Positions 1-6,666 of a stretch of 15,890 nucleotides of DNA are shown piece after piece. Both the position numbers and the translations under genes were made by a program. The number at the start of each line of letters is the position of its first letter. The stretch's first letter is position 1. A model generated the notes under the pieces. That model did not search any database. It saw only the letters and a program-made list of their open reading frames with translations, and was not told the origin of the DNA. The DNA comes from JAQVIJ01 sp041287365 (GTDB lineage: Bacteria; Desulfobacterota; Dissulfuribacteria; Dissulfuribacterales; DYLC01). The stretch spans positions 1 to 15,890 of the forward strand of contig JBEULL010000032.1 of assembly GCA_041287365.1 (NCBI GenBank), written 5' to 3'.

Positions 1-2
1 AC

Positions 3-182
3 GTCTTAATCCCCTCTAATCGGGTCAATGGATTCTAACTTATCATTCGAAGCGGTGAGCATCGCTTCGAGGCGTCTTAATCCCCTCTAATCGGGTCAAT
101 GGATTCTAACAAAAATGGCGAAGAATTTCTTAGAGAGCAGATAAAGTCTTAATCCCCTCTAATCGGGTCAATGGATTCTAAC
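3..182 (-). CRISPR. CRISPR array, three 37-bp repeats, probably continuing left of the window
   Basis: Three identical 37-bp repeats lie at 3-39, 74-110 and 146-182, separated by spacers of 34 bp (40-73) and 35 bp (111-145). On the plus strand the repeat begins GTCTTAATCCCC and ends GGATTCTAAC. Read on the minus strand it ends in ATTAAGAC, which resembles the 8-nt 5' handle (ATTGAAAC type) of mature crRNAs in type I and III systems. The minus-strand repeat can pair AATCC with GGATT, or CCC with GGG, as a small stem. All three features point to minus-strand transcription, away from cas2, with the leader at 183-497. The repeat at 146-182 is therefore leader-proximal and would receive new spacers. 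The array runs to the window edge, so its full length is unknown. Confidence 0.95.
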
Positions 183-207
183 TCTGATTATCTTTTTGAA
201 CGAAAAT

Positions 208-236
208 ATAATACGTTAGACTCAACAAATCGTCAA
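208..236 (-). promoter_or_regulatory. Sigma70-like promoter for the pre-crRNA
   Basis: On the minus strand, TTGACG at 231-236 (5 of 6 to consensus) is followed after exactly 17 bases by TATTAT at 208-213 (5 of 6). Transcription would start near position 200, about 20 bases before the first repeat at 182. Spacing, strand and location agree with the orientation inferred from the repeat itself. Confidence 0.7.
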
Positions 237-308
237 CCTCTTAAAATGTTGCCGCTGTTAGAGAATATTCGAACCCCTTTGTTTTTAACTAGTTGATTTT
301 AAAAAAGT

Positions 309-392
309 TTTTCTGCGCTAACCAATTTAAGACATCTAATAAAATCAAAGTGTTATAATATATCCAGAAATAAAGGCGGTTAGCGCAAAAAA
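309..392. repeat. Inverted repeat in the leader, 15-bp arms with 14 matches
   Basis: TGCGCTAACC at 314-323 is the exact reverse complement of GGTTAGCGCA at 378-387. After one mismatch the arms extend by four T:A pairs to 309 and 392. The 54-base centre is AT-rich and includes TTATAATATAT. No target-site duplication and no gene accompany it. It could be a protein binding site or a structural element of the leader; its role is unknown. Confidence 0.75.
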
Positions 393-497
393 GAATCCAT
401 AATAATATGAAATTTTCAAAGAACATAACTAATAAAAATTTTGATCCTTATTGAACGATTGAAAATTCAACCATAGATCTTCATACTCCAAAAATTC

Positions 498-791
498 TCA
501 GACTATAATAAAATTCTCATCCCGTTGTATAGGCACCTTCATGCCTAATGTTCTGATCTCGTCAGCACATTCCGTACATAGCTTGAAATAAATGACGCTG
601 TCTTCTTCAGGCAATAGCAGCCTCTTTACCTCAGATTTTACAGCCCTTTCCTGTTCGTGAGTCAGTTCGCCCTCAAAGATGCTATAAAGCACCCTTGTTG
701 TATATTTTGTCATAATCTTGGCTATCTTTGCAAGTCTTTTATTGTCAGAAATATCATAACTGATTACAAAATATGATTTTTTAGGTTTCAC
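498..791 (-). CDS. cas2: CRISPR-associated endonuclease Cas2, copy a (array-proximal)
   Basis: This 97-residue protein has the Cas2 ferredoxin-like fold signature: a first strand FVISYDISD with the conserved metal-binding Asp at position 13, then a helix rich in Arg and Lys and the YSIFEGEL strand. Cas2 dimers bridge two Cas1 dimers and serve as scaffold for spacer integration. A CxxC pair (Cys72 and Cys75) follows the central strands and is also present in the neighbouring Cas2 copy. The start is GTG, because an in-frame TGA lies four codons upstream; an AGGGGG sequence lies 11 bases before it. The gene follows cas2b by 34 bases and is the last gene before the leader. It is clearly diverged from copy b, so it is not a recent duplication. 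Confidence 0.93.
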   Translation of the reverse strand: MKPKKSYFVISYDISDNKRLAKIAKIMTKYTTRVLYSIFEGELTHEQERAVKSEVKRLLLPEEDSVIYFKLCTECADEIRTLGMKVPIQRDENFIIV

Positions 792-825
792 AGGTACTCA
801 TACCCCCTGAATACTCTTGCCATAA

Positions 826-1104
826 CTAAACCACCCAGAACTCATCCTCTTCAAACCCGATCTCGCCCCAGCCAAAAACATCTATATTCTCTATACACAT
901 CTTGCAGATACTCCAAAAACGCACCCTATCCTCACGAGGTTTAATGAGTGCTTTTATCTCCCGCTTGAGTTCGTCAATTTGCTTTTCGTTTAAATGGCAT
1001 TCAAACACGCTTTTTTGCAGACGCTTGCCATAATTCAACATGAGACGCATGACCCTTTGTCTGCGTCTGTCATCGGTTATATCGTAGGATACAAGCAGAT
1101 ACAT
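826..1104 (-). CDS. cas2: CRISPR-associated endonuclease Cas2, copy b (cas1-proximal)
   Basis: This 92-residue Cas2 has the LLVSYDITDDRRR first strand with the conserved Asp at position 8, the KSVFECHL strand, and a CxxC pair at Cys67 and Cys70 matching Cys72 and Cys75 of copy a. The two proteins share the same layout but differ at most positions. The gene starts with ATG six bases after the cas1 stop codon, and the TAGGCGG that contains that stop is the only ribosome binding site in reach, which suggests coupling to cas1. It is the conventional partner by position, with copy a as the extra. Whether the two form homo- or heterodimers cannot be told from sequence. Confidence 0.94.
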   Translation of the reverse strand: MYLLVSYDITDDRRRQRVMRLMLNYGKRLQKSVFECHLNEKQIDELKREIKALIKPREDRVRFWSICKMCIENIDVFGWGEIGFEEDEFWVV

Positions 1105-1110
1105 GGCCGC

Positions 1111-2154
1111 CTACCGTATCGGAAAAGGTGTGTAGTCCTTTACATCACCCTTTAGATATTGCACAAAATGCCTTATCTGACGCATGATTACATCCCTGTA
1201 TGAATATTCCATTCCATCAAGGTGAAAGACCACCTTGTCCGCCATCCTGCGTTCGTATTGCGCTATGAACTTGCGCCATCCGGCGCTGGTGAGCCTTATA
1301 CCCCTGCCCTCAGACGAGGCCGCGTCATCCCCATCTTCTACATCCTCTCCTCTGCATTCCATGAAGTCATCCGTCTTAATCACTCCAAGATTAAAAACGC
1401 TCAAGACCAGCGTATCTATAAGCACAGGACGCCATTCCTCCATGAGATCCAAAACGAGGCTTGGGCGGCCATAATCAACTGTATGCAAAAAGCCGAGGTA
1501 TGGATCAATGCCGGCAAGATTCACGGCCCTTGCCACCGTATGGAGCAGAAAAGTATATCCCAGGCTCAGGAGGGCATTTACCGGGTCCTTGGGCGGACGG
1601 CGCTGTCTGGAAGTAAATGTTATTCCGTCAGCCTTGAAACCTTGGCCCCATGCCTTGAAATATATGGCGGCGCCCTGGCCTTCATAACCTCGTAGCTCAT
1701 TCAGATTAGCAGCCTTGTCGATGCGTTCAATGAGTCTTGACAGAATAGCGATGGGTTGAGTGATTTCAACACCCTTATGATTCTTCTGAATGCGGGATAG
1801 CACCACTCTCTGATTTCTGAGCTTCCCTCTAACCACGGCCTTGGCAAAGGCCAGGCCGAAGGCCTCGTCATCGTGCCGCCTGAACTGAGACTTACGTAAA
1901 AAGATATTCTTGCTTTCAGGGCCGTCCAGCCTGCCGTAATACCTGCCGGTATTGTCGCTAAAGATGGTGTCTATGCCCTCACGAAGCAAGGTCTTGATAG
2001 CGGCAGGTGTAAACATGACCGGCCCAGCCACTATCACCTGTTCCAGCTTTGCGATGTGCACACTGTGCAACAGCTCGCCGTTCTTCTTGACAAGAAATCT
2101 GCCGCCTTCCTTGTGGACAATAGCTTGAGGCTCTATCAGGTATAAGATACCCAT
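1111..2154 (-). CDS. cas1: CRISPR-associated endonuclease and integrase Cas1
   Basis: Cas1 inserts new spacers at the leader end of the array in complex with Cas2. The 347-residue protein has an N-terminal beta domain and a C-terminal helical catalytic domain. The expected metal ligands are present: Glu158 in LRGYEGQGA, His224 in LGFLHTVDYGRPS, and Glu239 in DLMEEWRP. There is no fused reverse transcriptase or Cas4 domain. I chose the ATG at 2154 over an in-frame TTG at 2163 because AGAGGG at 2165-2170 sits 10 bases before the ATG but only one base before the TTG. A segment near residues 260-285 is acidic and Gly/Ser-rich (GEDVEDGDDAASSEG) and looks like a flexible insert. The gene follows the primase-like gene by about 30 bases. 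Confidence 0.96.
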   Translation of the reverse strand: MGILYLIEPQAIVHKEGGRFLVKKNGELLHSVHIAKLEQVIVAGPVMFTPAAIKTLLREGIDTIFSDNTGRYYGRLDGPESKNIFLRKSQFRRHDDEAFGLAFAKAVVRGKLRNQRVVLSRIQKNHKGVEITQPIAILSRLIERIDKAANLNELRGYEGQGAAIYFKAWGQGFKADGITFTSRQRRPPKDPVNALLSLGYTFLLHTVARAVNLAGIDPYLGFLHTVDYGRPSLVLDLMEEWRPVLIDTLVLSVFNLGVIKTDDFMECRGEDVEDGDDAASSEGRGIRLTSAGWRKFIAQYERRMADKVVFHLDGMEYSYRDVIMRQIRHFVQYLKGDVKDYTPFPIR

Positions 2155-2164
2155 ATCAATCAAA

Positions 2165-2170
2165 CCCTCT
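2165..2170 (-). promoter_or_regulatory. Ribosome binding site that decides the cas1 start
   Basis: The minus strand reads AGAGGG here, 10 bases before the ATG at 2154. It overlaps too closely with the alternative TTG start at 2163 to serve it, which favours the shorter Cas1. Confidence 0.55.
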
Positions 2171-2184
2171 AAAATAACATAAAT

Positions 2185-3537
2185 TCAAACCGCCTTAATT
2201 GCCAGACAGCCGCCTTCGTTTATTTCAAACCTGAAACCGTTAATCTCAACAAACGGCCGCCTAGAGGCCTTGAGCGCGACACCTATCTCCTGTTCCAACA
2301 GAGCTATCCGTGTCTTCATAGACTCCAATTCTTGAAACGATCCAATCCATTTAAGACAGAGCTCCCTGGGCGTGGCGTATTGCGCTGAATAACGCTTGTC
2401 CAAAGGCGGAACCAGCTCTGGCTGCACATGCAAAAGGGGCGATGGATAGCGACCAAGCCTCAATTCTTTGCTGTCAAAGATGCAATGGCAGTCAACCTCT
2501 GCCACCAATGACGGCAGCAGTTCTCGAACACGAGCACAACTTATGGGCCGAGGATGAAGATTGGCCAGCTGGCGGTTCACTGTTTTTTCTCTGTAATCAG
2601 GGCAATGACTCAATATCTCGTGCAGTTCTTGATGGCTTAAAAAACCCACTGTGTAATACAACACACGTTTTACTTCCTCCGAGAGTTTTCTTCCCTCTTC
2701 TACATGAGCTGCAATGCGTTTTAATACGGCACATGAAAAAAATAGCATTTCAATTTTATTGGCATTGAGCCGAGGTTGCGGCCTACATACGTCATAACAT
2801 ACAGATTTTTCACAAAAAGCTTTGATTTGTGCCCAGTCATTGGCCTTGATGCGCCGCAAAAAGGCCATTTGATCCGCAGCCGGTCTGCCGTCTTCATGCG
2901 TCAGGAAAAAACGCCTCATCCCCGATGCCATCTCCTTACCAAGGGGCATGGCTATCGCCGATTCCTGCCAATTGAGCCCGGCTGGTTCTGTAAACCGCTG
3001 TGCGATCAGATGGACTCCTGATTTGGGCAGAGGCAGGGCGTTCACCATACGCCTGGCCATCTCCATCGCCTTTAAAAAATGCACTGGATTGTGCAGAAAC
3101 AACCAGAGACGCAGGCTTTTTGCACCATGCTGTTCAATATAGGCATTGAGCCCTGCATTGGAGAGGCTTATGAGATGATGCAGGCCGGAACTGCGCATGG
3201 CAGCAAGTTGCGTGGCCATGAATTCCCTTGCCGCATCACCGATAAAATAACGCAAAATCAAAAACGAGACACGCATATCCTCCTGAATGGGATAGAACCA
3301 GAGGCTGCGCCTGCCCTGAAGATGCTGTATCAAGACATCGTTGGTCAAAGGTTCCGGCCTGTGCAAGACCTGCACTTCACCTATACCGGCATTCGGCATC
3401 TCCTCGGCAAAGGCGAAGCGCTGGCCTGAAAACAGGGAAAAAATCAGATCGATGTCATCCTTTGCAAAGGCCCTGTCAAACATACGAGGGCTGGCTGTTT
3501 TTGCTTCAGAAACGGGGACGTCCATGACAACATCCAT
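2185..3537 (-). CDS. CRISPR-associated primase-polymerase-like protein (AEP plus PriL-like C-terminal domain), catalytic residues replaced
   Basis: This 450-residue protein matches, from memory of the family, CRISPR-associated Prim-Pols found with type III cas1-cas2. Landmarks are PLTNDVLIQHLQGRRSLWFYP (about 64-83), LRLWLF (142-147), AIAMPLG (194-200) and DGRPAADQMAFLR (216-228). Active relatives carry a metal-binding DxD after the first landmark and a His in the second. Here the DxD position reads RYF (Arg96, Phe98) and the His position is Arg143, so polymerase chemistry looks lost. The C-terminal half has Cys269, Cys312 (SHCPDY), Cys334 (PISCAR) and Cys350/352 (VDCHC), the pattern of a PriL-like iron-sulfur domain. 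The ATG at 3537 overlaps the previous stop as TGATG; a TTG one codon earlier is possible. The frame is long and intact, so the protein is probably kept for a non-catalytic role with Cas1-Cas2. Confidence 0.72.
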   Translation of the reverse strand: MDVVMDVPVSEAKTASPRMFDRAFAKDDIDLIFSLFSGQRFAFAEEMPNAGIGEVQVLHRPEPLTNDVLIQHLQGRRSLWFYPIQEDMRVSFLILRYFIGDAAREFMATQLAAMRSSGLHHLISLSNAGLNAYIEQHGAKSLRLWLFLHNPVHFLKAMEMARRMVNALPLPKSGVHLIAQRFTEPAGLNWQESAIAMPLGKEMASGMRRFFLTHEDGRPAADQMAFLRRIKANDWAQIKAFCEKSVCYDVCRPQPRLNANKIEMLFFSCAVLKRIAAHVEEGRKLSEEVKRVLYYTVGFLSHQELHEILSHCPDYREKTVNRQLANLHPRPISCARVRELLPSLVAEVDCHCIFDSKELRLGRYPSPLLHVQPELVPPLDKRYSAQYATPRELCLKWIGSFQELESMKTRIALLEQEIGVALKASRRPFVEINGFRFEINEGGCLAIKAV

Positions 3538-4772
3538 CAATGCCAGCTCAATTCAGGAAACACCGGGGCCTCATCCTCTTGAAAGAAACCAAGGCCTAAT
3601 ATAAATCTTTTCAAATTAGAGTAAGTATCTGGTTTTGGAGACGAAAAACCGTGCGCAAGATATGATAAATTTCTGGCGGACTGAAGATTCTCAAATATGT
3701 GTTTATTGTCAAAGAATACGGTTCCAAGTCCATCGCCCAGCTCTTTCAATAATCTATATGATGCATTCAGCCCTATCTTGATTTGCCCTGTTTTACCATC
3801 AGCATTACGGGTTTCAAATTCCTCTCTCAGATTCTTAGGAACTTTTCCTAGATCAACATTAGATGAGTCAATCTGATACGATGACATCAGCCGTTCCTGC
3901 GCCATCATTTCAACAAGGCGATATAATCTCAAGATTGCATCGTCAATTTTCCCTTGTTTGTAGCGTCGTTCCGCATTGGCAAAAATGTCGAGCACAAGAT
4001 TTTTGTGGGGTTTGCCTTCATTTTTGACAATAACTTCAAGAAAACTTTGAAGCTTAAAAATATGGTCAGCAAAATCTTTGATATTTGGGTCATCTGAATC
4101 AAGCAAATCAGTTAGCTCTTTGCGTCTATATATTTGACAGGCAACTTTATAATTGAAAAGATCCCATTGATACAATAACTCCACAATTAAACCCGTTTTT
4201 CTGAAAATTGCCCTGTTTTTAACAGCTTTACTTGCAAGCTCTTCCAATAGATCCTTTGCAGCCTTGAAATCCGCCACATTTATAAATGCCGCAATCTTTT
4301 TCTTTTCATCCAGCGCAAGGAAATCCCACGGATTTATACTTTGATAAACTTCTTCCGAACCATCCTTGACAATACCAATACCATCTTTAGTTCTATCCTT
4401 ACCACCTACATAAGAAAAAGAAAAACCATGAGTAACTGCTGCAAGCGCCAATGCAACAGACATGTTTTTAGTGCCACCTGTATAGTCAACGATTACTTTA
4501 TCTTTATTATATTGGTGTCTTAAAATTCTGCTTACTGCCTCTTCAGCCTTCTGATAACAGTGCATAAGTTCATTGACGTCATCCACCAGAGTTATTTCTT
4601 TTTTATAGTGTATTTCGTGATCTTGCGTAAGTGTTTTCTCAATATCTGCTATCAGATTGCATGTATCATGAGATACAAGAAACGATATAAATAGCGGTCG
4701 ATATTTGATAATGGAAGTTATTACAGGCTGTGGTGAGCCTCCTAGAGAGATTATCATGGCTTCGGTAGTCAT
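3537..4772 (-). CDS. CARF-HEPN protein, Cas02710 (TIGR02710) type cyclic oligoadenylate-activated RNase
   Basis: The 411-residue protein has an N-terminal CARF domain of about 145 residues. It starts with the nucleotide-binding strand and loop IISLGGSPQP and contains the second CARF loop VDYTGGTKNMS (95-105). The C-terminal half is helical and holds RNLSYLAHG, with Arg367 and His374 forming an Rx6H motif of the HEPN RNase type. In this family, binding of cyclic oligoadenylate made by Cas10 activates the HEPN RNase, which cuts RNA without sequence guidance. A strong AAGGAG ribosome binding site lies 9 bases before the ATG and abuts the stop codon of the ATPase gene. The next gene, the primase-like one, starts on its stop codon. 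Base composition is visibly AT-richer than in the following cas genes. The family name is from recall of motifs and not from a search. Confidence 0.82.
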   Translation of the reverse strand: MTTEAMIISLGGSPQPVITSIIKYRPLFISFLVSHDTCNLIADIEKTLTQDHEIHYKKEITLVDDVNELMHCYQKAEEAVSRILRHQYNKDKVIVDYTGGTKNMSVALALAAVTHGFSFSYVGGKDRTKDGIGIVKDGSEEVYQSINPWDFLALDEKKKIAAFINVADFKAAKDLLEELASKAVKNRAIFRKTGLIVELLYQWDLFNYKVACQIYRRKELTDLLDSDDPNIKDFADHIFKLQSFLEVIVKNEGKPHKNLVLDIFANAERRYKQGKIDDAILRLYRLVEMMAQERLMSSYQIDSSNVDLGKVPKNLREEFETRNADGKTGQIKIGLNASYRLLKELGDGLGTVFFDNKHIFENLQSARNLSYLAHGFSSPKPDTYSNLKRFILGLGFFQEDEAPVFPELSWH

Positions 4773-4785
4773 AGTTATACGCTCC

Positions 4786-5961
4786 TTATATTTCTAATCT
4801 AGCAAGCAACTCATAAAATGAAGTCGCAGGACAAATCGAAACGTTACTGCGCTGCTGAGACTCATCGCCTCCATACACAAGCCCTCGTCCATGAGGTGTT
4901 GAAAAAAACCTTGCAAAATAGTCAAGCCCCTTAAAATAATCCCTGTTTATGGTCATGCCTGCCTTGATTTCAATGGGATAAAACTCAGGTCCGATATTGA
5001 TCAACAGATCCACTTCATTGCCGTTGCTGTCTCTGAAAAAGTAAAAATTCGGTCTCCTTCCTCGATGAAGCCTATACTTAATCGCCTCGACGATCACCAT
5101 ATTTTCAAACAAACTTCCTCTCAACGGGTCACGGCTGATATGATTTTCATTTTCAAGCCCGAGCAGATGACTTGCCAGACCTACATCGTAGAAATAAAGC
5201 TTTGGAGATTTGACAAGGCGCTTGGATATGTTGGTAAAATATGGAGGCAGCCTGAAAAGGATATAACTTGCCTCAAGAAGCGTAAGCCAGTTCCTTGCAG
5301 TCTGATGTGAAATACCGCAATCAGATGCCAGACTGTTCAAATTGAGCAACTGGCCGATACGTCCGGCACAGAGCTTGAGAAATCGCTGAAAGAGCGTCAG
5401 ATCCTTGATATGGACGAGTTGACGAATATCCCGCTCGACATAGGTTTCGATGTAACTTGCCATGGCATGGGCGGGGTCGAGCCCATCCTTCCAGATGCGC
5501 GGATAAAAACCTGTCAGCATCAGCTTGTCAATGGTGATGCCTGAAGCATGAATGCCCAGCTCCTCAAGGCTAAATGGAAGAAGCTTCAAGATGGCTGTCC
5601 GGCCTGCAAGTGACTGGTTTATGGTATTTGTCACCTCGAATTGCTGACTGCCTGTCAAAATAAACAACCCGTTTTTCTGGCGTTCATCCACAATCGTCTG
5701 AATATATGAAAGCAGATCAGGGGCATGCTGCACCTCATCCAGCACAGCTCCATCAGAAATCCCTGCCAGAAACCCTCGGGGATCCTCTTTTGCAAACTGC
5801 CGAGTGTCCAGGTTTTCAAGGCTCAAGTATTTTTTATTGCCAAAAACCTTTCTGCAAAGCGTTGTCTTTCCGCTCTGCCGAGGGCCTGTGATGGTCACAA
5901 CCGGATACTGGCCTGCAAAACGAAGCAGATATTCTTCTGCTGTCCTGTCAATTAGATTCAT
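4786..5961 (-). CDS. AAA family ATPase with C-terminal DUF4143
   Basis: This 391-residue protein has a Walker A motif GPRQSGKT (26-33), a Walker B-like AVLDEVQ (72-78), and a sensor LTGS (102-105). The C-terminal DUF4143 region contains NEVDLLI and YPIEIKAG (Glu316, Asp318, Glu331, Lys333), a PD-(D/E)xK-like arrangement often seen in this family. Such ATPases are common in bacteria and archaea, and their role is poorly known. It sits between the two CARF genes, 66 bases after the Crn1-like gene and 13 before the CARF-HEPN gene. No Shine-Dalgarno sequence precedes its ATG, unlike nearly all neighbours. It may be a passenger gene or an accessory of the type III system; the sequence does not decide. 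Confidence 0.88.
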   Translation of the reverse strand: MNLIDRTAEEYLLRFAGQYPVVTITGPRQSGKTTLCRKVFGNKKYLSLENLDTRQFAKEDPRGFLAGISDGAVLDEVQHAPDLLSYIQTIVDERQKNGLFILTGSQQFEVTNTINQSLAGRTAILKLLPFSLEELGIHASGITIDKLMLTGFYPRIWKDGLDPAHAMASYIETYVERDIRQLVHIKDLTLFQRFLKLCAGRIGQLLNLNSLASDCGISHQTARNWLTLLEASYILFRLPPYFTNISKRLVKSPKLYFYDVGLASHLLGLENENHISRDPLRGSLFENMVIVEAIKYRLHRGRRPNFYFFRDSNGNEVDLLINIGPEFYPIEIKAGMTINRDYFKGLDYFARFFSTPHGRGLVYGGDESQQRSNVSICPATSFYELLARLEI

Positions 5962-5984
5962 GGAGCTATACTAATATGTTTTAT

Positions 5985-6004
5985 GCAATTTGCAATTTGC
6001 AATT
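5985..6004. repeat. Short tandem heptamer repeat
   Basis: GCAATTT is repeated nearly three times in the 66-base gap between the ATPase gene and the Crn1-like gene. It is AT-rich and could reflect replication slippage at the junction of an inserted gene, or could simply be chance. Confidence 0.6.
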
Positions 6005-6027
6005 GGGATTTACATAAAATTTTCCTG

Positions 6028-6666
6028 CTACGATTTGAGTTCTGCAAATGGCAAAAACACGATATCCTCGAACTCCTCATTCATGTAATAGACCTCGGAC
6101 GAAGTCAGATATGCGGCAATGGCCGTGGTCATGACATGGGCCTTGAGCCCGCCAGTTGAATTGAAATACACTCCATAACCCTCTTGTTTCTTGCGATTGG
6201 CAAGCCTGACCAATCTATCGATCAGCTCCAAAATGCCTTGTTTAAATGCCTTCGCAGCAAGGGCCTCATTGTGCACCTTTTCTCTGAAATAGCCGCTTAT
6301 CTCATAGGGATTGCACAACAGATAGCCACGCTCAGAAAGCACACGCTCGATTACACTTCGTACCAGCTCATTTACAGCGGTCTGTGTGCCAAAGAGATAG
6401 ATCTCTATATCTTTCGAAGGCTGACCCTTTACTGCTCTAAAAAATGTATTGAGCTCAGCACAGGCCTGATGCAGATTTTCTGGATTGTCACTCACAAACA
6501 TGGCCTGAATTTCATAAAGAAATCTTTGATTATTCAGAAGCTCACGCCATCGAAGCTCGTCAGAGATCTTGATCGTGCTTATGTCAACACCTGCGATCAC
6601 AGCCTTTCTGTGCTGAAGATTGGTGATGAGAGAGACACCTGTGCTGAGAATGTGAAAGGATTTCAT
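6028..6666 (-). CDS. Stand-alone CARF protein, APE2256 (PF09651) type, possible Crn1-like ring nuclease
   Basis: The 212-residue protein is essentially one CARF domain. Loop 1 is ILSTGVSLITN, with Ser8 and Thr9, and loop 2 is FNSTGGLKAHV (168-178), with Lys175. In Crn1-type ring nucleases such as Sso2081, a serine in the first loop and a lysine in the second loop act on cyclic tetra-adenylate; both positions appear kept here. No HEPN, nuclease or winged-helix domain follows. A CARF-only protein beside an effector RNase is therefore best explained as an off-switch that degrades the messenger, although pure binding is possible. The ATG at 6666 overlaps the cmr6 stop as ATGA, so it is made together with the Cmr complex. 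Confidence 0.78.
   Translation of the reverse strand: MKSFHILSTGVSLITNLQHRKAVIAGVDISTIKISDELRWRELLNNQRFLYEIQAMFVSDNPENLHQACAELNTFFRAVKGQPSKDIEIYLFGTQTAVNELVRSVIERVLSERGYLLCNPYEISGYFREKVHNEALAAKAFKQGILELIDRLVRLANRKKQEGYGVYFNSTGGLKAHVMTTAIAAYLTSSEVYYMNEEFEDIVFLPFAELKS

Larger units (their letters stand above)
183..497 (-). promoter_or_regulatory. CRISPR leader between cas2 and the first repeat
   Basis: This AT-rich, 315-base non-coding stretch separates the cas2a stop codon from the leader-proximal repeat. I see no convincing reading frame in it. It contains a good sigma70-like promoter facing the array and a long inverted repeat. Its position and composition match a CRISPR leader, which carries the array promoter and the sequence needed for polarised spacer insertion. 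The functional boundary on the cas2 side cannot be read from sequence alone. Confidence 0.8.

Noticed and set aside
309..392. Leader inverted repeat as a miniature transposon
   Set aside because: There is no flanking target-site duplication and no transposase in the window, so it is listed only as an inverted repeat.
309..400. Leader inverted repeat as a rho-independent terminator
   Set aside because: The 54-base loop is too long and no clean T-run directly follows the stem on either strand.
1222..1695. 157-codon plus-strand frame inside cas1
   Set aside because: It is antisense to Cas1, whose catalytic motifs are clear, and its product resembles no family and has no ribosome binding site.
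1111..2163. Reverse transcriptase or Cas4 fusion to Cas1
   Set aside because: The protein is a standard-length Cas1 with no added domain.
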